Source of the DNA: Mesostigma viride
Lineage: Eukaryota; Streptophyta; Mesostigmatophyceae; Mesostigmatales; Mesostigmataceae
NCBI GenBank assembly: GCA_009746045.1
Contig: RPFO01000154.1
Location: 1,217,167-1,281,166, forward strand
DNA: 64,000 nt
Reading direction: 5' to 3'
Of the stretch, positions 54,401 through 64,000 are shown one piece after another; the first letter of the stretch is position 1, and every line of letters begins with the position of its first letter. The translations under genes and the position numbers were made by a program. Below the pieces are notes generated by a model. The model was not told the origin of the DNA and did no database searches. It was given only the letters and a program-made list of their open reading frames with translations.

Positions 54401-55579
54401 GGGGCTCGTCAAGGCTGCTCGAGTAGTTTTATCCATGGTTGGTGCGTGTGAGCAACAGTCGGCTCAGAGTCGGGGAGTAGTGGTTGTGTCCTTGGTGTGG
54501 GTGAGCAACAGCACAGCTCACCCAGGCTGTCAGGTAGTTTTATCCGGTACGTTAAGTAGGCGTACGATGTGCAATTCTTCTTGGAATTCGCTGCTGCCAT
54601 ACGCATCTCTGAGTTGTCATATCTGTTTAGCTTCTTCTCGTTCTTCGCTCCCCACTCATGTCCTCCTTCTATCCATGAGACAACCACTGTCCTTATGTGT
54701 CCTCTCTTCCCTTTCTTGCTATCGTGCCCTCTTGTCTGGCGTCCTCAGGAGATCTGGGGCGCCGAGTACCAGGAGCAAGACGCGCTGCTGATCAAGGTGT
54801 GTGGTAAAAAACACTTTGGTTTCTTATGGTGGTACAAGGGAGGAGGGACAAGGGGAGGAGCATGATGCACCGATCATCAACGTGCGTGGTCACCAACACT
54901 TGGTTTCTCACGGTGGTACAGGGGAGGAAGGGAAAGGGTGGGGAAAGGGCGCGCGACTGATCCAGGTGCGTGGGGGCTGTACAAGGGGGTTGAAGAGGAT
55001 AGAGAGGGGGGAGGGGGGGGAGTGAACAGGGGAGAGCGGAGAGGGGAGAGGGAGAGGGAGAGGGGAGAGGGAGAGGGGAGAGGGGAGAGGGAGAGGGGAG
55101 AGGGGAGAGGGAGAGGGGAGAGGGAGAGGGGAGAGGGAGAGGGGAGAGGGGAGAGGGGAGAGGGAGAGGGGAGAGGGGAGAGGGGAGAGGGGAGAGGGGA
55201 GAGGGGAGAGGGGAGAGGGGAGAGGGGAGAGGGAGAGGGAGAGGGGAGAGGAGAGGGAGAGGGAGAGGGAGAGGGGAGAGGGGAGAGGGGAGAGGGGAGA
55301 GGGAGAGGGGAGGGGAGGGGGAGGGGGGAGGGGGGAGAGGGGAGAGGGGAGAGGGGAGAGGGAGAGGGAGAGGGGAGAGGGGAGAGGGGAGAGGGGAGAG
55401 GGAGAGGGGAGAGGGAGAGGGGAGAGGGGAGAGGGAGGGAGAGGGGAGAGGGGAGAGGGGAGGGGAGGGGAGGGGAGGGGAGGGGAGGGGGAGGGGAGGG
55501 GAGGGGAGGGGGAGGGGGGGAGGGGAGGGGAGGGGGAGGGGGGGGGGGGAGGGGAGGGGGGAGGGGGGAGGGGAGAGGG

Positions 55580-55643
<64 letters not shown>

Positions 55644-55646
55644 GGG

Positions 55647-55690
<44 letters not shown>

Positions 55691-58600
55691 GGGGGGAGGG
55701 GGAGGGGGAGGGGGGAGGGGGGAGGGGGGAGGGGGAGGGGGGAGGGGAGAGGGGAAGCGGGAGAGGGGAGAAGTGTAGTGTAAGAGGAGAGGGGAGAGAG
55801 ATTCCCCAAGCAGGAAGAAGGGGGGATAGAGCACGCGGGATGTCAATGATCAGCAGAGACATGGACAGCCAGTGCCTGCAGAAAGGAACAAGAGGGGTCC
55901 TTGACGCCCATGGAAGCCCATGCGCGGTTGTCAGTACACGGAGTCATGTGCACGCACCCTTATGTGTCCATCACAGCTCTTTTGTTGCACTTGTCATTTG
56001 TTTCACTTGTCATGTAAGAACAAATGCTGCCTCCCGAGACAGCCATCTCCTTCCTTGCCTTGGGTATCCGTCCGATGGATGCGATGTCAAGACCCTTTAG
56101 AAGTCTCTACGCACGACTCTTAGCAGGCAAATTTCAATAAATCTTCAAGTTCCATTTTAATTTCCCATCCACCACGCTTACCGACGTTCTGGTCCGCACC
56201 CATGTATGCTTCCCGATCCTAGTCCGGCCTGGTCGCTGCTTCGTTTCCGCTTTTGGTAATGATTCCTTGCCCTCGCCTTCACCCTTGTTCCCGTCCCTAT
56301 GATCATCATCACTATAACAACTCATGATTGTGTCCCCGTCCGTGCCGCCCATCGCTTGGTTGCTTGCAGCCGGAGAGCGAGGCCCTCATGCGCGCCATCT
56401 GCGAGCGTGAGCGTGTGACCATGGCCGTCATCGGCACCATCAGCGGCAGCGGTGAGCGGGTGCTATCTATATACCAAACCTTCCCATAAAGAATTACCGG
56501 CAGCTGTGGGTAGGCATGTGTCAAGTCTTAAGTATTGTAGTCGCGGCAGCAGTGAGTGGCTACCTGCGTAATTCCGGCAACTCTTACAGTACCCCCCTTG
56601 TGCATCGCATTAGCAGCAGCAGGGAGGTTTACCTCTTGCGTCCGTTAATACCATACCAGGTCCATTTTTACCTCCCACCCACCCACCAACCCACCCGCCC
56701 ATCCACCCACCCACCCACCCACCCGCCCATCCACCCACCCACCCACCCACCCACCCACCCACCCACCCACCCACCCACCCACCCACCCACCCACCCACCC
56801 ACCACCCACCCACCCACCCACCCACCCACCCACCCACCCACCCATCCACCCACCCACCCACCCACCCGCCCATCCACCCACCCGCCCACCCACCCACCCA
56901 CCCACCCACCCACCCACCCACCCACCCACCCACCCACCCACCCACCCACCCACCCACCCACCCACCCACCCACCCACCCACCCACCCACCCACCCACCCA
57001 CCCACCCACCCACCCATCCACCCACCCACCCACCCGCCCATCCACCCACCCACCCACCCACCCACCCACCCACCCACCCACCCACCCACCCACCCACCCA
57101 CCCACCCACCCACCCACCCACCCACCCACCCACCCACCCACCCACCCACCCACCCACCCACCCACCCACCCATCCACCCACCCACCCACCCACCCGCCCA
57201 TCCACCCACCCACCCACCCACCCACCCACCCACCCACCCACCCACCCACCCACCCACCCACCCACCCACCCACCCACCCACCCACCCACCCACCCACCCA
57301 CCCACCCACCCACCCACCCACCCATCCACCCACCCACCCACCCACCCGCCCATCCACCCACCCACCCACCCACCCACCCACCCACCCACCCACCCACCCA
57401 CCCACCCACCCACCCACCCACCCACCCACCCACCCACCCACCCACCCACCCACCCACCCACCCACCCACCCACCCACCCATCCACCCACCCACCCACCCA
57501 CCCGCCCATCCACCCACCCACCCACCCACCCACCCACCCACCCACCCACCCACCCACCCACCCACCCACCCACCCACCCACCCACCATGTCCTTTATCCT
57601 TCATGTTTGGCATGCAACGACCCCCCCACCCCCCACCCCACCCCAAGGTAAGGTGGTCTCCCGCGACTCGCCCCATTACTCATGCATGGCCCGGGCCCCC
57701 CCATCTTATATCGTGCATATCCGCACCCCCCCGACCCCCAGGCAAGCTAGTCTTGCGCGACTCATTTTTTCGCTCACTTTTAAACCTGTCCCCACACATT
57801 TTATTTCCTTACACTCTGCCCCTCCCCCCCCCAAGGCAAAGTCGTCCTGCACGACTCATCCCATTCCTCACAGTATATCCTTAACATGTGCAACAAACAC
57901 ACACACGTGCACACACAGGCAAGGTGGTCCTACGCGACTCCATCGAGGAGGAGCGTGCGGCCGCCGAGAAGCGCAAGCCATTGGTTGCGGTCGACCTGGA
58001 GCTGGAGAAGGTGCTGGGCAGCATGCCACAGAAGACGTGAGTGGTTACGGTTGGTAGGAGCGTGGCATGATCCCCCTAGTGGTCGTTGCGGTGGTGGTTG
58101 TTATAGGTGCTGGTTGTAGTTGGTGTGGCCGGTGCTGGCAGCGGTAGTGGAGCGTTTCGTGGATCGATGGCAAGAGAGGTTAGGCTGTTTTTTCCCTCCG
58201 GTTGGTGCCCTCTCCTTGTTAACAAAGTCTCACCCACCTAGTACCCCTACCCCTACCATATTCCGACGTTACAATTTACACAACTGCAACCTGGTCTAGC
58301 CCGCACCAGATCCTTGCTACGACGACCCGCACGCTGCCCCATGGGCTACACTAGCCCGCGCTATAACCATGCGCTATAGTGAACCTCATGGAATCTGCGT
58401 GACAATGACACACACCATGTTGCCCTGTGATGTGATGACGCACCTGAATGATATCATGATATATTCCTACTACTGTTATGATACTAGTATAATGATAGTA
58501 GTACTGTAGTATAATTATAGTGTGATAGTGGTACTGTAATGTAATGATAGTATGATAGTGGTATAATGACACACATTCAAGCCATGCTACCCCAACCCCC

Positions 58601-59335
58601 CGCCTACACGGAGACCCTTTGCTCTGGTACTGGCGACCCGCACTTAACTGAACAGCACTATTAACTGCCCTTACTGTATAACCTTGTGCAACAATATAAT
58701 GACAACGCCCCGCAGCTACACGTTCACCCACCGGCCCGTCGAGTCCGCCCCCATCGCCCTCCCGCAAGGCACGTCGCCGGCCGATGCGCTCGCCCGCGTG
58801 CTGCGGCTCCCCGGCGTGGGTTCCAAGCGCTTCCTCACCAACAAGGTGGACCGCTCCGTCACCGGGCTGGTCGCGCGCCAGCAGTGCGTTGGGCCGCTGC
58901 AGCTGCCGCTGTCGGACGTGGCGGTGATCGCGCAGGTAGGGAGTGGGGGCGCTTTTTCTATACCATTTGTGGATGTAAGCCTAAGTGCAGGGCTGTTTTG
59001 GGTGAAGGGATCATGCCAGCTGTCGGGCCCTGCCATCATGGTGCAGGTAGAAATGGGAAGCACCCTTCCCCTTCTGCATAGCGTTCTTTGAATAACATTC
59101 TATTTTTTGGATATAAATCTAGCTGTCATCATGGGGGCGGTGGTGTCTTCAAGTCAGGTTACATGTATGGGACGTACCAAACATGTGTGGAGGGCATGGC
59201 ATGACATACGTACCCCTATATGCCGCCCCTCCCACCCCACACACCCCACCAGAGCCACATGAGCACCACTTGCATCGCATTTACTCGGACATACCTTACC
59301 TACACACTCCCCCTCCCCCATTTACCCCATCTCTG

Positions 59336-59366
<31 letters not shown>

Positions 59367-61260
59367 CCCCCTTTGATCACCCCCACCAGAGCCACATGAG
59401 CACCACCGGCATCGCATTTGCCATCGGCGAGGCGCCCATTAAGGGCCTGCTGGACTCCAAGGCGATGGCGCGCGTGGCGCTAGGGGAGGCGCTGACCAAC
59501 CTCGTGTGGGCGCGCGTGAGCGGGCTGCGCGACATCAAGTCGTCAGGCAACTGGATGTACGCTGCCAAGATGGAGTACGAGGGGGCCGTCATGTTCGACG
59601 CCGCCGTCGCGCTCCGGTGAGGAGGTGGTGATGACATTATACCCTAACAACATGCAGACCAGAATGGGCTATGATGCTCATGCGGTGGTCGCCCTCCGTT
59701 GAGGTGGTTGTGATGTATGCTAGCATTCATCATCTTGAATTGCCGTATGCCAGCATTAAAAAAAAGCCGTTGCCTCTACGACCACCCACCCACCACGCTT
59801 GCCCGGCCATGCAACATCCACCATACTTGTCCCGTAGCAAGTATTCTCCATCACGCAGTATGATATATACTAGTATGGTGGGGCGGCAGCAAAGGAGGCC
59901 AGGAGATTGCACTAGTACTATCTACAGGGTTGTCCGGCAGCACAAGTATTATACATACTCTAGAGGCCAGGAGAGTGGGGCATAGATCCACGAGTACCGC
60001 ATGCTGCACCCACCACCCACGGTGCCCCTCACCGCCTGTTTGTGTGTATCGAGGCGATGGCCACCCTGGGCATGTTCCAACACATGCATGCTCCACATGC
60101 ATGCTCCCTGGGTGTGGTCCCACCACTTATGCATACGGCACCCACCAATTCACAATACACCTATCGCCACCTGTCACGCAGGGAGGCCATGATCACGCTG
60201 GGCGTGGCCATCGACGGCGGCAAGGACAGCCTGTCCATGGCCGCCAAGGCGGGAGGCGAGGTCGTCAAGTGCCCGGGAAACATGGTCATCTCCGCCTACG
60301 TGGGATGCCCGGATATCACTGCCACCGTCACGCCGGACCTCAAGCTGGGTGACGACGGGCGGCTGCTACTGGTGGACATCGCTCAGGGCCGGCGCCGGCT
60401 GGGTGGCTCCGCGCTCGGCCAGGCGTACAGCCAGGTGGGTGGTTTACTTTACTGGCATTGTGAACGGCGAACTTTCAGCGTTGTGAGTGGTAAGTGTACA
60501 GCCAGGAGGACGGCACGTTGGCAGGTATGTGAATGGTGAGTTTTACAGCCAGGTCTCCCGATTGACTCCCTAGTTGGGTGACTCAGTGCCCCTAATTCAT
60601 GCACCTTTGGTGTGACCCTTATTCGTGACCCTTGTTCACCCCCCTTCTTCATGCCCTTATTCGATCCAATTGTTCATTGCGTTTGCTCATGCCCCTTATT
60701 CATCCCACCCACCCACCCTTGTTCTTCCCCTCTTCCCGCTCTTCTCCCCACAGCTGGGCGACACGGTGCCCGACAACGACGACTGCTGACTCCTGTCCAC
60801 GTTTGCCCGTGAAAAAAGCAGAACTCTCAATTCAATTTTGTCACACCTGTGCCCGCTGCTGACTCGTGTCTCCTAGGCACCTCCCCCTTCTCCTTTTGTT
60901 CCCCTATTCCCGCTCTTCTCCCTATTCCCCCTGTTCCCCCTATTCTCCCTATTCCCCCTATTCTCCCTATTCCCTCTATTCCCCCTATTCCCCCTAATCC
61001 CCCTATTCCCCCTCTTCTCCCCCCAGCTGGGCGACACGGTGCCCGACATGGACGACCTGGCAGTCATGCGCTCCGCGTTCGAGACCACGCAGGGCCTGAT
61101 CGCGGCCAAGAAGATCTCGGCGGGCCACGACGTGAGCGACGGCGGCGTGGTGACTAGTTTGCTGGAGATGGCGTTTGCGGGCGACTGCGGGATCGACGTG
61201 GACCTGCCTGTCACGGGGAGCAGCGCGGATGGGAAGGAGAGCCAGGTGTTCCGGTACGTT

Positions 61261-61356
<96 letters not shown>

Positions 61357-64000
61357 TTTTGCGGGGGTGATGGGGGTCGCTGAGGTGTTGCGGTGGGGGG
61401 CAGGTGTTCCGGTACGTCGGTGTGATTCTTTGCGGGGCTTGGAAGGAGGCGTTTGGTGGGGGGTTGCGAGGTATGTTTTGGGGGCCTTTGGGTGTGGGGT
61501 GTGGTGGGTATGTGGGCTCTCAGAAGGGGCAGGGGGAGGAGACATTTTGAGGTCTAATTAGGGCTTTGGGATGGGACGAGGGGGGGGGGGGGGGGGATCG
61601 GGGACGTGTGTGGCTTATCGAGTGTGGGTCTGCAGGATAAGGCTGTTTGTGCCTTGGGCTCTGATGGACGGTTTGTGCCTGGTTGTTTCTTTGGCTGAAA
61701 TGGTGCGATGCAAGCAAGCTAACATGGTTGCATGTTCCGCGTTATCAACACAATTCACAATCCCGCCATTAAACCATGCACAATCCCGATATTAACACCG
61801 TGCTGTGATGATGGTTAGAGCTCTGCCCTCACCTTTTCTCTTTCCCTCGCGCCGTGTCACTGTGTGTGGATGGCGGCATGGGGTGTGCTATGCTTGCTCC
61901 GCGGCCCCTTGGGTGACGTCTGACAGGACGCTCTTTGCCGAGGAGCTGGGCCTGGTGATCGAGGTGTCATCTGCCAACGTTAAGGAGGTGAGGCCACGCG
62001 CTGGATGAGGCATGCTTGATGAGCTATTCGCGCATTTAGTTGCGAGATAGGTACATTTCGGCGGGCTCAAAGGGGTTCAATCTGCCGCCTGTAGCAAAGC
62101 TCTATCGTACGTCACTTGAACGATGTGAGGTGCTTGTGCTACATACGACTAGATTAGCGGGGGGCAGTTGTTGCGCTGGTACTAGTGCCTACTGTCACCC
62201 GTGCCTGCCCTTTTGTTGTGCTCGTATGAGTGCCAAAGAGGGGGCCGCGGCGCCTTGATGCCATGTGATCTGTGATGCATGTGCACACATATCTAGGGTG
62301 GTGCGGTGAACGTAGGGAGGCCTTGTTGCAGCTTTTTATTTTCCTGCAGCACACCTCCGTTCAGCCCTTCTGTGCCTCATTTCCAGATGGGCCGATGCCA
62401 TGGGTATCTGGTATCAACCTAAGTCTTGGCTCTTTGTGTGGCAGAGGTTATGGACGCATTTAGACGTTGCTCACGTCAGGCCATGGCTGTTTCCTACACC
62501 CTGCCACGCATGTCACGGCCACGTCCAATACCCTATTTACATGGAGCCATGCACGCTCTGCACCTTGTCACCCTGTCGCCTTGTTTCCTTGTGTGACGCA
62601 GTTTATGGCCGCGTTCTACTCCTTATTCGCCTTCAGCCATCTCGCTCTGCACCTTGTCCCCACGACCTGTCTCTCGTTCATAGGTCATGGCTGTGTACGC
62701 CCCTTCAGTCCTTTACCGCTGTCTCATCCACCTTGCATGTCCCTTGTTTCCTTGTGTGGCGCAGGTCATGGCCGCGTACGCCAGCAAGGGTGTGCCCTGC
62801 CTGAGCATCGGCCGCGTGCGCAAGGCCAAGGGGCCTGGCTCAGTCAAGGTGGCGGTCGGCGGCAGCGCCGCCATCCAGGTGAGCCGGCGCTCGAGCGTGA
62901 TCTCCCAACCAGAGGGTGAATGCCAACATTTGATCTGGTTCATCCATTGGTTTATTCACTTGTTTATCCACCATGTGGAGGGCAGAGCGTGATCCCCCAG
63001 CCAGCAGGTGCTTGGGAATTCGGTTTCGAGGTAGTGCTGCTAACACCACGTGTGAATTCGAATCGATTTTAAAAGTTTTTGTTCACACTTAAACTGAAGT
63101 TAACATCCAGTGCTGAAGTACGTTCTTTGCAAGGTGTCCCCTGTGCATGTGCTACCCCGTGTTCCCCTGTGTTCGTTGCGGTTGGTGTTGGTAAAGCAAA
63201 GCTTTCTTTGGGACTTTCTCTTTTTTAGGTATATGGAGGGGGTGGAGTGCGCTGTGCCTTTTGTCACCTGCTATTGCTTTCCTTCACGTTTTCTTTTTCC
63301 CCCGTCCTTCCCCGTAGCTTGCCCCTCTGTGCCTTAGCATGGCCTGGTTTTTACTGGAGTTGTTTCCTCGTGAGCGCTCTTTGCCACCATGGCCTATCCC
63401 ATGCCTATGCCTTGACTCACTTATCGCTCCTTCGTGGATTTGGCGTTGTGTTGCACAATGCACGCCTAATCCACTTCAAGCTCTCTCTCCTTGCCACGGG
63501 AGGGGGTTGCACACGCCTCCCGCCAAGACGACGTGGCGGCCCTGCGCGTCTACCCTTGTCTATACTTGCACGCCTACACTAGTTGTTCTTGTCCCTACTA
63601 AACTCGTCTCTTTCTCCTGTCGTAAAAGTTGCGTGGTCTTGCCTTATGCTGGCCCTCTCTTGTCGTCGGGACCGCGCTCGTATCATCAACCTCCCTCTCT
63701 CCTTGTCGTCGGCGTTGCACTCCTGTCATTAACCTCTCCCTCTCGATTTCGCGCCGCCGTTCCCTCCCCGACAGGACGACGTGGTGGCGCTGCGCGATGT
63801 GTGGGAGGAGGCGAGCTTTGTGCTGGAGACGTTCCAGGCCAACGAGGCGACCGTCAAGGAGGAGAGGGAGGGGCTCAAGAAGCGCCACGGTGAGGGGACC
63901 CCCTTAGGTTCTAATCATAAGATAAATACCAGTAATAAGACTAGTAAAAATTAGAATACACGGGTGAGGGAGGGGCTCAAGCAGCGCCACGGTGAGGGGA
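45170..64000 (+). CDS. PFAS: Phosphoribosylformylglycinamidine synthase, 21 exons, 3'-truncated by window
   Basis: This enzyme converts FGAR, ATP and glutamine to FGAM, the fourth step of purine synthesis. Exons: 45170-45415, 46295-46405, 47001-47048, 48028-48157, 48783-48961, 50018-50185, 50649-50881, 51685-51919, 52473-52757, 53132-53326, 54114-54218, 54749-54796, 56370-56451, 57919-58036, 58716-58935, 59390-59616, 60182-60434, 61027-61253, 61927-61987, 62765-62878, 63775-63889. All 20 introns are GT-AG and every phase fits, giving 3,400 coding bases (about 1,133 residues). Landmarks: ELIHLYRRP (PurS-like part), [37 protein letters not shown] then [95 protein letters not shown]. The class-I glutaminase domain lies beyond 64000. 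The first exon is basic and Ser/Ala-rich, as in an organelle leader. Confidence 0.95.
46442..46700. repeat. Degenerate TTGCCCTATAG repeats in PFAS intron 2
   Basis: About 15 loosely spaced copies of GTTGCCCTATAG and CTTGCCCTATAG variants. Confidence 0.75.
47341..47665. repeat. 45-bp minisatellite in PFAS intron 3
   Basis: Seven units of GTCAGCGATGTGTCCTTATG, ACGTTCTAGTCGATCATCTG, TGCAG. Each unit boundary reads TGTGCAG then GTCAG, a combined acceptor/donor-like CAGGT. Confidence 0.95.
48530..48628. repeat. C-rich tract in PFAS intron 4
   Basis: Poly-C and CCTCC runs, including an uninterrupted C run at about 48567-48590, roughly 150 bases before the exon 5 acceptor. Confidence 0.9.
48982..49640. 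repeat. 83-bp minisatellite in PFAS intron 5
   Basis: GATGCTGGATGGGTAGAAG occurs at 48982, 49065, 49148, 49231, 49313, 49397, 49480 and, varied, 49563. The array starts 20 bases after the exon 5 donor. Units differ by single substitutions, such as ACGAG/ACAAG. Confidence 0.95.
55007..55790. repeat. GGGGAGA tract with long poly-G in PFAS intron 12
   Basis: (GGGGAGA)n and (GGGGA)n pass into an almost unbroken poly-G region (about 55588-55690), then back to GGGGGA. The whole tract is G-rich on the sense strand and would form G-quadruplexes in the pre-mRNA. It encodes only Gly/Glu/Arg or Pro/Ser frames. Confidence 0.97.
56674..57586. repeat. (CCCA)n array of about 0.9 kb in PFAS intron 13
   Basis: About 225 tetranucleotide units. 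A variant block with CCCGCCCATCC recurs at about 56865, 57032, 57192, 57345 and 57501, giving a higher-order period of 153-167 bp. Confidence 0.97.
60890..61020. repeat. CCCCCTATT repeats before PFAS exon 18
   Basis: About twelve CCCCTATTC/CCCTATTCT units make up the pyrimidine-rich DNA just before the exon 18 acceptor. Confidence 0.85.
61260..61354. repeat. (GT)n microsatellite in PFAS intron 18
   Basis: About 45 GT dinucleotides begin a few bases after the exon 18 donor (CCG then GTACGTTG). Confidence 0.97.

Noticed and set aside
54792-55862. Proline/serine-rich minus-strand and Gly/Glu/Arg plus-strand frames over 280-350 codons
   Set aside because: Low-complexity G-rich intron tract of PFAS.
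56674-57586. Telomere-like repeat
   Set aside because: The unit CCCA is not a known telomere repeat, and coding exons lie on both sides.
56516-58057. 513-codon plus-strand frame of Pro-Thr-His repeats and its Gly-Trp-Val minus-strand counterparts
   Set aside because: It is the (CCCA)n intron array of PFAS read in open frames; real exons at either side join in phase without it.

Overview
This window is nuclear DNA of a eukaryote: two recognisable housekeeping genes are cut by many GT-AG introns, and much of the rest is transposon debris. GC-rich exons, AT-rich intergenic DNA, a PFAS with an apparent organelle-targeting leader and an L1-type LINE would fit a unicellular alga, possibly green. 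That placement is inference; no rRNA or organelle marker is present.

Layout. 1-26 kb is accessory DNA: a MITE at the left edge, a hAT deletion derivative with a perfect 8-bp target duplication (1039-2334), an unidentified minus-strand exon beside a GCATGC-rich minisatellite (4.9-6.3 kb), a second hAT-like MITE (7.3-8.0 kb), a TIR-flanked block with intron-like modules of about 40 bp (8.1-8.9 kb), Penelope-like reverse transcriptase debris (10.1-11.2 kb), and two TTAA-flanked piggyBac-like elements (12.1-13.8 and 18.4-20.1 kb). An intronless, broken tubulin-tyrosine-ligase-like gene with a signal peptide lies at 14.5-16.4 kb. LINE remains fill 16.9-26 kb: two RT 3' ends, three ORF1 copies, and many 3' tails that share a hairpin.

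26-35 kb is mostly non-coding, but holds an inverted duplication (about 28.2-29.1 and 32.5-33.4 kb) carrying a small two-exon gene (intact in one arm, broken in the other), followed by a 571-bp hAT-type MITE.

35.06-43.95 kb (minus) is DPH2, a subunit of the radical-SAM enzyme that starts diphthamide synthesis on elongation factor 2. Eight exons join in phase, and one carries a cysteine-rich insertion. 45.17-64.0 kb (plus) is phosphoribosylformylglycinamidine synthase (PFAS, purine step 4). Twenty-one exons join in phase to about 1,133 residues, and the C-terminal glutaminase part lies beyond the window. The two genes diverge from a 1.2-kb intergenic region.

The most unusual pattern is in the introns of both genes. 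The last or first 10-65 bases of an exon, together with the adjoining splice site, are repeated one to ten times inside the neighbouring intron (called splice-junction echoes here). The clearest case is the DPH2 exon 3 donor, reiterated ten times at 79-80-bp spacing. Comparable echoes flank about nine donors and six acceptors of PFAS.
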